Source: Rhodothermales bacterium (GTDB taxonomy: Bacteria; Bacteroidota; Rhodothermia; Rhodothermales; UBA10348). Taken from it: a stretch of DNA of 49,983 bases. The notes beneath the pieces were generated by a model. That model was not told the DNA's origin, made no database searches, and was given only the letters and a program-made list of their open reading frames with translations. Both the position numbers and the translations under genes were made by a program. Below are positions 37,201-44,997 of this stretch, one piece after another. The stretch's first letter is position 1, and each line of letters starts with the position of its first letter. The DNA lies in contig JAFMNH010000004.1 of assembly GCA_017859335.1 (NCBI GenBank), positions 1-49,983 of the forward strand, read 5' to 3'.

Positions 37201-37832
37201 GGCCTGTGAATGCACTTGCGCTCGAGTCATTCGAAGAAGAGAAAGACCGACTGACCTTCATGAAAGAGCAGTTGGCCGATCTGGAGCAGGCCGAAACAAC
37301 GTTGATGACCACCATCGACGAGATCAATACGACGGCGCGGGAGCGGTTTGACACCACGTTTGATGCCATCCGCGACAACTTCCGGCGGCTTTTTGAAGAT
37401 TTGTTTGGTGAGGGTGCAGCGGCAGACATTGAGCTGGACAACAACAACGATCCGCTGGAGTCGGACGTACATATCTTTGCCAAACCACGCGGAAAGAAAC
37501 CCAGTGTTCTTTCGCAGCTTTCGGGTGGGGAGAAGACACTGACAGCCATCGCGCTCCTCTTTGCTATCTACCTCGTCAAACCGAGCCCGTTCTGTATCCT
37601 CGATGAAGTCGATGCACCGCTCGACGATGCCAACGTGGATCGGTTCATGCATCTGATCCGCACCTTCTCGAATTCAACCCAGTTCATCCTGGTCACGCAC
37701 AACAAGCGCACCATGGAAGCGGCCGATCGCATGTACGGCATCACCATGCAGGAGCAGGGCGTTTCCAAGCTCGTTGGCGTCAGGTTTGAAGGGGAGAAGG
37801 AAGAAGAAGCTGAAAACGTCGAGGTGGCCTGA
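34272..37832 (+). CDS. smc: Chromosome segregation protein SMC
   Basis: The ATG at 34272 (MYLSKLELHGFKSFADRT) gives 1186 residues, standard for bacterial SMC. Walker A GPNGCGKSN is at 31-39; coiled coil runs to about 500; the hinge (about 510-650) contains GWSDADLLTLSDVI and VDLVFGSTFLVDSL; the second coiled coil follows. The C-terminal head has the ABC signature LSGGEKTLTAIALLFAI and Walker B FCILDEVDAPLDD. With ScpA and ScpB (not in this window) it condenses and resolves chromosomes. Codons and composition match the neighbours. Confidence 0.99.
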   Translation: MYLSKLELHGFKSFADRTVVDFADGVTVVVGPNGCGKSNIVDAVRWVIGEQRARILRSDKMDSVIFNGTSKRRALGMSEVMLTIQNTRGVLPTEYSEVTIGRRLFRSGESEYLMNGVNCRLKDITDLFMDTGMGAGAYSVIELKMIEEILSENAADRRHLFEEAAGITKYKIRRGQTLRKLKSTQTDLDRVRDLTHELETRVRGLERQAQKAARFKKYDERLHHLEVSLGLLEYRKLTSEIEVVRKDMGQLSDAAESFSAKLAAEEAAHEALRTDHVNREKGVVLAQTRLSEHMDALRAAESDLRVATERLSTISRDLTRLDDETQAAVGQRETLEEDLTRYEGEYNDVVPAAERAESDLSDAKRIRDEAQTTQQKHQVKLHNLRLEERKVGSEKAEKQREIDRLSSRIEITTADLEETRSALEQHDSTSEDLETAVKEAAGNLDTARQATSAARDALRALEQEKERLEHDWNAHQAKLRTLERAHDGAAAEVRLLEGLLRSYEDLSESVQYLASTPGWSDADLLTLSDVIRCDESLAGAVHTAMGDLASCIVVRTEAEAARAIANLRKDEKGRATFLILDRLRLSSAPSAPDGTTSLASLVEPVDLIYQTLVDLVFGSTFLVDSLDDAVVNEAEGRLITPAGEWRDARGYLHAGSSDAAPSGQSTRMSRREQLEQARMDLTTAAEALSEAEDRRKALKDQREALSLADAKELVAERDRALLEAERAHSRATASADMAGGRHKELTQRIETQAATLVSARSTLEEASASIKNLTLQEANLQQKRMDAEAAFSGIEEASRKAFSLFNEANIAAVQARNRMDNLKRELTRVRTEIDTLIRRGEERKQAMVQLSEQRTQLETRCGVLQETIKQRQEGRVELDDAVSAAKEQLMETKVAISELEARLREIRRERESAMKGESDRAVRRAELETRLEDLLASFDEDHELDLTTLEWDIPEDFDRREARSEAQDLKAKIRNLGPVNALALESFEEEKDRLTFMKEQLADLEQAETTLMTTIDEINTTARERFDTTFDAIRDNFRRLFEDLFGEGAAADIELDNNNDPLESDVHIFAKPRGKKPSVLSQLSGGEKTLTAIALLFAIYLVKPSPFCILDEVDAPLDDANVDRFMHLIRTFSNSTQFILVTHNKRTMEAADRMYGITMQEQGVSKLVGVRFEGEKEEEAENVEVA

Positions 37833-37889
37833 GGGAGCGCCCGTAAAGCCAATTGGACTGCGACGGGTCTGGATCGGTGTGTGTCGTGC

Positions 37890-37948
37890 GTTCAGGAAAA
37901 CACTGGTTCAGGAGAACACCGCTCAGGGAGACCCCGGTTCAGTAGAGG
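37890..37948 (+). repeat. Degenerate tandem repeat, about 16-bp unit, 3-4 copies
   Basis: Successive units GTTCAGGAAAACACTG, GTTCAGGAGAACACCG, CTCAGGGAGACCCCG and a partial GTTCAGTAGAGG lie in the 247-bp spacer after smc. The first two differ at 2 of 16 positions. The rest of the spacer shows nothing but the operator-like site near its end. Confidence 0.6.
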
Positions 37949-38033
37949 AAGGGGCAGAATCCGAGCCCTTGTACGACGAATGGACCGCACACTCACAGGA
38001 AATTGATGGAATGATTGATCCCACGCACCCTAG

Positions 38034-38050
38034 TTTAGAATTGGTCTAAA
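38034..38050. promoter_or_regulatory. Operator-like inverted repeat TTTAGA-N5-TCTAAA before the FecA-like receptor
   Basis: An exact 6-bp inverted repeat with a 5-bp spacer (TTTAGAATTGGTCTAAA), 29 bp before the receptor ATG. Size, symmetry and AT-rich ends resemble DtxR/MntR- or Fur-type metal repressor sites, and the downstream gene is an iron-type receptor. The regulator is not known. Confidence 0.5.
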
Positions 38051-38079
38051 TAAGGAACGTATTCCATCGCCCCCTCCTC

Positions 38080-40530
38080 ATGTCGTATTCCATTCGGATT
38101 GCCCTGCTCCTTCTCGCTCTGGCATCCCTTGGCACGTCTCTCCATGCCCAGGAAGGTCATATCTCGGGTGTCGTGGTGGATGGGGCAACAGGCGCTCCTC
38201 TCAAAGGTGCGCATGTGCATATCCTCGATACCGACCTGAGGACGTCCACGAACGATCGGGGGCAGTTCTCCATCGGACCCGTTGCCATCGGACTGCAGAC
38301 GCTTGAGGTCTCCCATCTCGGCCGAGCTTCCATGCGCCGATCCATCGAGGTCTTTGCTGGGACGGTGTCGTGGATGGAGGTGCTGCTTTCGGAAGAGGCC
38401 ATCCGTATCCCCGAAATACTTATCGAGCAGGCCTCTATGACGGGCGGGCTGATGGGCATCCAAAACGTACCCGGATCGGCCCACTACATCGGTCCTCGGG
38501 ACATTCAGCAGTTCGCTCTTCAGGACGCTCATCGGGTACTGCGCGCTGTACCGGGCCTGAACATCCAAGAGGAAGATGGCTATGGATTGCGCCCGAACAT
38601 CGGGATCCGGGGCACGGGTGCTGAGCGCTCTTCCAAGATTACCATCATGGAAGATGGTGTACCCATCGCGCCCGCACCCTACTCGGCATCAGCAGCGTAT
38701 TATTTCCCCTCGATCGGTCGTATGTCGGGAGTTGAAGTGCGTAAAGGATCTACCCAGATCATGTATGGACCCGCCACCACGGGCGGCGCCATCAACCTGC
38801 TTTCTACGCCCATCCCGACCCGGGCCATGGCCAGGGGCCAACTTACCATGGGTGCAGAAGAGACGCTGCGCGGCCACGTCAGTGTGGGCAATCAGAAAGG
38901 TGCGCTGGGATGGCTTCTCGAAGGCTATCGCACCCATTCCGACGGCTTCAAGGAGATCGATGGCGGTGGAGATACCGGTTTCGGCAAATCCGACTTGCTG
39001 GGTAAACTGCGATGGAACAGCCGGTCTGATGCCCGGCTGTATCAGTCCTTGACCCTGAAAGCATCCATGACCGAGGAGCTGTCGAATGAAACCTATCTGG
39101 GGCTGACCGAGGCGGATTTTGCGGTGGCTCCGCTGCGCAGGTATGCAGCCTCGCGGGAGGATCTCATGGATGCCTCCCATCGCTTGTTCATGGCTCGGCA
39201 CCGGGTTCAAGCCGAGGGCGCCGTCGAAGTGGTTACAACAGCCTATCACACCCGCTTCAACAGGAATTGGTACAAGCTGGACAAGGTGAATACTCCCTCC
39301 GAAGGGAGCATCTCCATCGCTTCCCTACTCGAAAGCCCCGCAACCTACCCCAGTGCATACGGAGTCATTTCCGGTACCGAATCCGTTTCGGGGCACCGGC
39401 TGGATATGAAAGCCAACAACCGGGCTTACCGGGTCAGTGGGCTTCAGGTCGATGCCGTCATCGGCTCGGGGGCCTCCATCGTGGAGGCCGGTATCCGCCT
39501 GCACAAGGATCACATGGATCGATTCCAATGGGTTGACGGTTGGCAACTCGATGGCCCTGTCATGACCCGCGTCATGACGGGAACGCCCGGAACGGAATCG
39601 AACCGGGTCGAGCGCGCCCGCGCCTTCTCGGCCTATGTCCAGCCCCGGTTCACACACGGCAGGGTAAGCCTTTACCCGGGTGTGCGCCTCGAAGCCATCG
39701 AGCAGGTGCGCCATGACTACGGCACGCTGGACATCGAGCGGACCGGATTGGAGCTCGTCACCCGCCGAAACGTCACGACCGCATTCATACCCGGAATGAG
39801 CGCTTCATGGCAACTGCGGACATCCTGGAATGTCTTTGCAGGAGCACACGCCGGTTATGCCCCTCCCGGTACCACCGTTGGAGCGAGGCCTGAGAGCAGC
39901 ATGAACCTGGAGGCCGGTTCGCGCTGGCGGACCAACCGCAGCTCGCTGGAGGTTGTGGCCTATGTGAACCAGTACTCCAATCTGCTCGGCGCAGACCTGG
40001 CGGCCGGCGGCGGAACCGGATCCACGGACCTCTTCAACGGTGGCAAGGCGAACGTGTCCGGTCTCGAACTCTCTGGCCACCACAATCTGGGTGATATCGT
40101 GGGCTGGCGTGCCTCGGTGCCCGTGCGTATGTCCTATTCGTCGACAAAAGCCGTCTTCGAATCGAGTTTTGAGTCCCGGTTCGATCCATGGGGCCGCGTC
40201 GAAAAAGGTGATCGTCTACCCTACGTCGCGCCCCATCAACTCTTTACAGCCATTGGCGTTGAGTCCGGCCGCCTCGACGTCGAGCTATCGACCGTATGGA
40301 TTTCCACAATGCGTACGAAGGCCGGTAACGGCATCCCTCAACCCAGCAACCGGATTGATGCGCACGTTGTGGTCGACTTGGCTGCCGAATATGCGCTCAG
40401 CGACCAGGTCCAGTTGATTGCCAGTGTTCGCAATCTGACTGACGCCGTGTACATGGCGGCCCGCCGCCCGGCAGGTGTTCGTCCGGGAATGCCCCGCACC
40501 ATGCTCATTGGTCTGAGCGCCCGGTTCTGA
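38080..40530 (+). CDS. TonB-dependent outer-membrane receptor, FecA-like
   Basis: An 816-residue receptor. Signal peptide 1-24, then a carboxypeptidase-regulatory-like domain (GHISGVVVDGATGAPLKGAHV, about 25-105), the plug with VLRAVPGLNIQEEDGYGLRPN and SSKITIMEDGVPIAPAPYS, and a beta-barrel ending in MLIGLSARF with the C-terminal Phe. The plug sequence closely follows the Fe(3+)-dicitrate receptor pattern, so iron-chelate uptake is likely, though the ligand may be another siderophore. No FecIR-type sigma/anti-sigma pair is nearby; the operator-like repeat just upstream is the probable control site. The TonB at 22534 could energise it. Confidence 0.93.
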   Translation: MSYSIRIALLLLALASLGTSLHAQEGHISGVVVDGATGAPLKGAHVHILDTDLRTSTNDRGQFSIGPVAIGLQTLEVSHLGRASMRRSIEVFAGTVSWMEVLLSEEAIRIPEILIEQASMTGGLMGIQNVPGSAHYIGPRDIQQFALQDAHRVLRAVPGLNIQEEDGYGLRPNIGIRGTGAERSSKITIMEDGVPIAPAPYSASAAYYFPSIGRMSGVEVRKGSTQIMYGPATTGGAINLLSTPIPTRAMARGQLTMGAEETLRGHVSVGNQKGALGWLLEGYRTHSDGFKEIDGGGDTGFGKSDLLGKLRWNSRSDARLYQSLTLKASMTEELSNETYLGLTEADFAVAPLRRYAASREDLMDASHRLFMARHRVQAEGAVEVVTTAYHTRFNRNWYKLDKVNTPSEGSISIASLLESPATYPSAYGVISGTESVSGHRLDMKANNRAYRVSGLQVDAVIGSGASIVEAGIRLHKDHMDRFQWVDGWQLDGPVMTRVMTGTPGTESNRVERARAFSAYVQPRFTHGRVSLYPGVRLEAIEQVRHDYGTLDIERTGLELVTRRNVTTAFIPGMSASWQLRTSWNVFAGAHAGYAPPGTTVGARPESSMNLEAGSRWRTNRSSLEVVAYVNQYSNLLGADLAAGGGTGSTDLFNGGKANVSGLELSGHHNLGDIVGWRASVPVRMSYSSTKAVFESSFESRFDPWGRVEKGDRLPYVAPHQLFTAIGVESGRLDVELSTVWISTMRTKAGNGIPQPSNRIDAHVVVDLAAEYALSDQVQLIASVRNLTDAVYMAARRPAGVRPGMPRTMLIGLSARF

Positions 40531-40566
40531 TCTGCACGCATCCGGGCAACACGGCTCGGAACCGAG

Positions 40567-41589
40567 CTATTCGTAGTCGTGCTCGAAGTACTCGATCCCC
40601 CTTCCCGGATCGGCGCCGGCCATTCCTTTCTTTCGGATACGCTCTGCAAGGCGCTCGGCAAAGACCTCAGCAGGATCATACCCATAGTGGCGAAGCAGGT
40701 GGTTCATGGCAATGACCTCGCACAGAACCGTGACATTCTTACCCGGCGTGATGGGTAGCATGACCAGCGGCAGCTTCGCTCCCAGGATGTCATATGTCTC
40801 ATCCGCCATTCCGAGGCGGGTATACTCCTCGTCTGGATCCCACGGATGGAGGTTCACGACCACCTCGATGCGCTTCTGGAAACGGATGGCGCGGATCCCG
40901 AACATTGCCCGCACATCCACAAGTCCCAGCCCACGAATCTCCATGAAATGCTGCACGAGATCCGTACCGGACCCCATCAGCACCTGCCCCTCCTTGCGGG
41001 TGGCCATGACCACATCGTCCGCAACCAGGCGGTGACCCCGCTCAACCAGGTCCAAGGCCACTTCGCTCTTGCCAATGCCTGCCGGGCCGATAATCAACAG
41101 CCCTATCCCGTAGACATCGACCAGTGAGCCATGCAAGGATTGCTGCGGCGCAAACTGATCCTCCAGGAAATCCCGGAGGATGTACATGAACCGGGTACTT
41201 GGTTCCTCCGTGCTGTAGATGGGCACCCCTGCATTTGTCGCCTTGGCCAGCAGGGTGTCATCAAGCACATTCCCCTCCGTTGATACTATACAGGGAATGG
41301 GGAACTTGAGGATGTTGTTGAAGGCCTTGATACGGGCCTCTTCGTCGAGATCGGCCAGAAAACGGCACTCCGTATTGCCCAGAACCTGCACGCGCTGATG
41401 GGTGAACAGATCGAGGTAGCCTGCCAAGGCCATGCCCGGACGATGCAGGTTGCTTTCTGTAATGAGCCGGGTATCCGCATCACCCGTATTGAGGGCCTTG
41501 ATGGAGAGACCAACGGATTTCTGGATCTGTTCGATGGCAAACGCCACCGAAATGGACTCCTTCTTGAATGGTTTGGGCGTGCGCGCCAT
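40567..41589 (-). CDS. hprK: HPr kinase/phosphorylase
   Basis: A 340-residue protein with the N-terminal HprK domain (about 12-145) and the C-terminal kinase domain. His 153 in HGSLVDVYGIG, the P-loop GPAGIGKSE (168-176), Asp191-Asp192 and the family signature MEIRGLGLVDVRAMFGIRAI (about 216-235) are present. The P-loop has Ala where most homologues have Ser (GxSGxGKSE). The enzyme phosphorylates a Ser of HPr for catabolite control; no ptsH or PTS gene is in view, so it may act on an orphan HPr. It begins 26 bp after the moxR stop, last in the fmt operon. Confidence 0.95.
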   Translation of the reverse strand: MARTPKPFKKESISVAFAIEQIQKSVGLSIKALNTGDADTRLITESNLHRPGMALAGYLDLFTHQRVQVLGNTECRFLADLDEEARIKAFNNILKFPIPCIVSTEGNVLDDTLLAKATNAGVPIYSTEEPSTRFMYILRDFLEDQFAPQQSLHGSLVDVYGIGLLIIGPAGIGKSEVALDLVERGHRLVADDVVMATRKEGQVLMGSGTDLVQHFMEIRGLGLVDVRAMFGIRAIRFQKRIEVVVNLHPWDPDEEYTRLGMADETYDILGAKLPLVMLPITPGKNVTVLCEVIAMNHLLRHYGYDPAEVFAERLAERIRKKGMAGADPGRGIEYFEHDYE

Positions 41590-41615
41590 TGGTCAACCGA
41601 CGAAAAGGAAGGGAA

Positions 41616-42614
41616 TCAAGGGACCTCGACGGTATCGAGGATGCGCTGTACGATGTCTTCGCTGGTAATCTCCTCTGCCTCGGCTTCGTACGTCACTGCA
41701 ATGCGGTGACGAAGCACGTCCATGGCAATGGAGCGCACATCCTCGGGCGTAATGTACGCACGGTGCTGCAGGAAAGCGTGGGCGCGAGCCGCCAGGTTGA
41801 GGTTGATAGTTGCCCTCGGCGATCCACCATACTCGATCAGCGGCTTGAGGACTCCCAATCCGACGGCCTCCGGTTCCCGGGAGGCCACAACGAGGTCCAC
41901 GATATACTGCTCGACCCGTTCATCGATGTATAGTGCATTGAGAACAGCGCGTGCACTGAGGATCTGCTTCGGTGTGACAACATTGCGCACAACCGCCTTT
42001 TCACCCGTACGCGCCATGCGGCGCATGATTTCGAGCTCCTCGTCGCGGGTGGGATAGCCCACTTTGATCTTCATCATGAAGCGATCCACCTGTGCCTCGG
42101 GCAACGGGTAGGTTCCTTCCTGCTCGATCGGGTTCTGTGTGGCCAGTACAAGAAAGGGAGCCTCGAGGGGGAAGGTGGTTTCCCCGATGGTAACCTGCCG
42201 CTCCTGCATGCTTTCGAGGAGCGCACTCTGGACTTTGGCCGGCGAGCGGTTAATCTCGTCGGCCAGGATGATATTGGCGAAGATGGGCCCCTTCTTGATG
42301 GAGAAACTGCCTTCCTTCGGGTTGAAGACAAGGGTACCCAGCACGTCGGCCGGCAGGAGGTCCGGTGTGAACTGGATACGTTGGAAGGTGGTACCGACAG
42401 CACCTGCCAGGGAAGAAACGGTCAGCGTCTTGGCCAGACCGGGTACACCCTCCAGCAGGATGTGACCATCTCCGAGCAGACCGATCAGAAGTCGCTCCAC
42501 CATGTACCGCTGTCCCACGACCACCTTGCCAATCTCGGTCATCAGGTCGTCAATGAACGCGCTTTCCTTGGCAATACGGTCATTGACCGCTGAAATGTCA
42601 AAATCAGTGCTCAT
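41616..42614 (-). CDS. MoxR-family AAA+ ATPase
   Basis: The ATG at 42614 (MSTDFDISAVNDRIAKE) gives 332 residues; the track start runs 285 bp into the galactokinase-like gene. Walker A is GVPGLAKT, Walker B IILADEINRSPAK, and sensor I is in LVLATQNPIEQEGTYPLPEAQ, all diagnostic of MoxR proteins. These are chaperone-like ATPases that usually act with VWA-domain or DUF58 proteins encoded next door. Here neither partner is adjacent; instead the gene lies between a GHMP-fold protein and hprK. The partner may be encoded elsewhere. Confidence 0.95.
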   Translation of the reverse strand: MSTDFDISAVNDRIAKESAFIDDLMTEIGKVVVGQRYMVERLLIGLLGDGHILLEGVPGLAKTLTVSSLAGAVGTTFQRIQFTPDLLPADVLGTLVFNPKEGSFSIKKGPIFANIILADEINRSPAKVQSALLESMQERQVTIGETTFPLEAPFLVLATQNPIEQEGTYPLPEAQVDRFMMKIKVGYPTRDEELEIMRRMARTGEKAVVRNVVTPKQILSARAVLNALYIDERVEQYIVDLVVASREPEAVGLGVLKPLIEYGGSPRATINLNLAARAHAFLQHRAYITPEDVRSIAMDVLRHRIAVTYEAEAEEITSEDIVQRILDTVEVP

Positions 42615-42637
42615 CCGTGTGCGTTGCTTGGGTGTAA

Positions 42638-43900
42638 TCAGATTATAAACGATTCTATGGGCTCTTTGGTATGCTCGGCAGCCTTGTCCTTGACCTCGTC
42701 CAGAAAAGCAGGAAGGGAAAAGGGTTGGCCGGCCACCAGCATGCATCCACCCTCTCCGGTCTGGACCACGCCGAAGATACCGTCCAGAGAGGCAGCCTCG
42801 GCCAACTGCGTGACCACCTGATGAATGCTGCCAACGGTATCCCAGTCGTTGGATTTTGAGGCTTGGGATATCAGCATGAGGGCCCCCAGGAACTGCCAAT
42901 CTGCCTTTCGGATGGCCATGACGCCCTTATTGACGTTCCGGTTCTCGGAGACCAGATGGCGAAGCGTGGCCCGGTGCCGACGGGGGACAACGTGCACTGC
43001 GCGCTCCAGGTCCCGATGCTCGAGCTCACGAAGCGACGTTAGGTGCGCAAACTCCTTCTTGCGCAGTTCCTGGACGCTTTCCGTTGCACGTTTGAAACGC
43101 CGCACGGACGAGAGCATGGGTTCTTTCCAGTCGCTTGACGTTTCGATGATGGCCCATCCCGGTCTCGAAGTGGCTTCTGTCAGGACCGGGAGATAACTCT
43201 TGGTCTTGGTATCGACCAGGAGAAAGGGGTCGTCCGCCTGGCTCAGGGATCCGATGACGAAGGCTGGGCTGAACGGATGTCCATACCAGGAGGAGAGCGC
43301 TTTTATGGCCGCTTTTTGCAGGTCGGAAGGCATGTCTTCCGGGTGCGGGGCGGGTAACAACGGCTGGGCACGATCGTGACGGATGGCATCCAGTCCCAGG
43401 AGGAGACTGCAGGCAACCGCTGCGTGGAATGCTCCACCAAGCCCCGTCGGCATCCCACCCACGATGGCAATGTCATACTGATAGTGCTGGCTGCCATACG
43501 CCTGGATGACGCGGGACAGCAGGCCCCCGAATCCCTGTACATCCGGGTGATCGGAGCTGAACTGCAGTGCTCCCGGCACGCCCTCAATGACTACGCGGGT
43601 GGTGCTGCCCTCATGTTCCCGGACGGACACAGCTACCCCCTGCGACAGGCGCAGCATCAGGGCGAATCCGTCGAAGTAGTGGGTGTGATCAGCAATGATC
43701 CCGGCTGCTCCACGCGTGAATGCCGTTTGGGGTAAGCTACCGCTGGCCCCTAGTCGCTCCATCAAAATGGCGCGCGCTCGATCCATGTACTGGGACGGAC
43801 GCAATACCTCGTTGGCTTGCATTCGATTGAGCGCATAGAGAAACGGCCGAACAAAGGCCGGACTGGGTCGACCCTCTGTGCCGAGGCGGCGCAGACTCAT
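42638..43900 (-). CDS. Galactokinase-like GHMP-fold protein with altered active-site motifs
   Basis: A 420-residue protein aligned by eye to galactokinase over three GHMP motifs, each changed. The signature GRVNLIGEHTDY appears as GAAGIIADHTHY (65-76), so the Glu and Asp positions are Asp and His. The phosphate loop PxGxGLSSSA appears as PTGLGGAFHAA (151-161) and lacks the Ser pair. The C-terminal GxGxGG motif appears as TGEGGCMLVAG. It may be a divergent sugar kinase or a non-catalytic sugar sensor. Its ATG overlaps the fmt stop (ATGA) and moxR begins 23 bp after its stop, so it is firmly inside the operon. Confidence 0.75.
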   Translation of the reverse strand: MSLRRLGTEGRPSPAFVRPFLYALNRMQANEVLRPSQYMDRARAILMERLGASGSLPQTAFTRGAAGIIADHTHYFDGFALMLRLSQGVAVSVREHEGSTTRVVIEGVPGALQFSSDHPDVQGFGGLLSRVIQAYGSQHYQYDIAIVGGMPTGLGGAFHAAVACSLLLGLDAIRHDRAQPLLPAPHPEDMPSDLQKAAIKALSSWYGHPFSPAFVIGSLSQADDPFLLVDTKTKSYLPVLTEATSRPGWAIIETSSDWKEPMLSSVRRFKRATESVQELRKKEFAHLTSLRELEHRDLERAVHVVPRRHRATLRHLVSENRNVNKGVMAIRKADWQFLGALMLISQASKSNDWDTVGSIHQVVTQLAEAASLDGIFGVVQTGEGGCMLVAGQPFSLPAFLDEVKDKAAEHTKEPIESFII

Positions 43901-44871
43901 ACGCTCACCTCCCGCAATAGCTGACCTTTCCGGGGCTGATGACCATTGACGAAGTCCCGGGCGTTCGTTCGATTCCTGCCCGCCATCTGAACCTCATCCA
44001 GGACAAGGAAACCTTTGCCTGTACACACAACCAGCTCAGGCTCGACCTCCACGATGGTTCCTGGCTGCGCACAGTCCCACGAAGAGGCAATCGAGGTAGG
44101 CAGGTGAGCCCGATACAGCTTCAACTGCATACCATTGAACCCTGAAAAGGCGCCCGGCGCCGGAGAAAGGCCGCGAATCTGATCATGGATCGCTTTGGCC
44201 GGGCGGGACCAGTCCACACGGCAGTCGTCCCTGAAAATCTTGGGAGCGGGACTGGCAAGGGCATCGTCTTGCTCCTGCGTCATGACAGGCCCATCAAGCA
44301 TGCGTCGGACGGTATCAACGACCACATGGGCACCCAGAACCATCATCCGGTCATGGACCTCTCCGGCCGTTTCATTCGGGCCGATGGGCAGGGAACGCTT
44401 CATGATGATATTGCCCGTATCCACCTTCTGCTTCAGGAAGAAAGTGGTAACACCCGTTTCCATCTCACCAGCCATGATGGCTCGATTGATCGGAGCAGCC
44501 CCCCGATAGGCGGGCAGCAGGGAACCATGCAGGTTGAATGCGCCCAAACGAGCCGCCCCGAACACGGCTTCAGGCAGGATCCGGAAGGCCACGACCACAA
44601 TGATATCCGGCGCCAGCATGCGGACCTCGTCGGCAAAAACTGGATCCTTGACATCCTCCGGCTGCAGGATGGTGTCGATACCAAGCGACAAGGCCGCTTC
44701 CTTGACAGCCGTTGCCGATGTCTTCTGTCCACGCCCCCGTTTGCGATCAGGTGCCGTAGCCACGGCAACAGGCTTCAATCCCGCTTCGGCCAGTGCCATC
44801 AGCGACGGCACCGCAAACTGCGGAGTACCCATGAAAAGGATGCGCGCTGAACCGTGGGTCGGCTGGACCAT
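43897..44871 (-). CDS. fmt: Methionyl-tRNA formyltransferase
   Basis: The ATG at 44871 (MVQPTHGSARILFMGTPQFAV) gives 324 residues, normal for Fmt; the track start adds 23 residues. FMGTPQFAVPSL at the N-terminus and SLLPAYRGAAPINRAI with the catalytic region near 110-125 are diagnostic. The C-terminal OB-like domain includes LYRAHLP and GKGFLVLDEVQMAGR. It formylates initiator Met-tRNA with 10-formyl-THF. No def (peptide deformylase) is adjacent, unlike the common fmt-def pairing. It is followed by the galactokinase-like gene with a 4-bp overlap. Confidence 0.97.
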   Translation of the reverse strand: MVQPTHGSARILFMGTPQFAVPSLMALAEAGLKPVAVATAPDRKRGRGQKTSATAVKEAALSLGIDTILQPEDVKDPVFADEVRMLAPDIIVVVAFRILPEAVFGAARLGAFNLHGSLLPAYRGAAPINRAIMAGEMETGVTTFFLKQKVDTGNIIMKRSLPIGPNETAGEVHDRMMVLGAHVVVDTVRRMLDGPVMTQEQDDALASPAPKIFRDDCRVDWSRPAKAIHDQIRGLSPAPGAFSGFNGMQLKLYRAHLPTSIASSWDCAQPGTIVEVEPELVVCTGKGFLVLDEVQMAGRNRTNARDFVNGHQPRKGQLLREVSV

Positions 44872-44997
44872 GGCGGAAGGTTGTCGCACGGACGGTGGGA
44901 ATGTGACGGGGTCAAGGTGGCCGAAGGGCAACCAACGCACAGGAAGCCCTGACGTTCACTCACAATGATACCGCTCTTCGATCAGCGGCAAGGGAAC

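Noticed and set aside
40553-40567. GCTCGG-AA-CCGAGC palindrome between the receptor and hprK
   Set aside because: The loop is only 2 nt and there is no T-run; too short to call a terminator.
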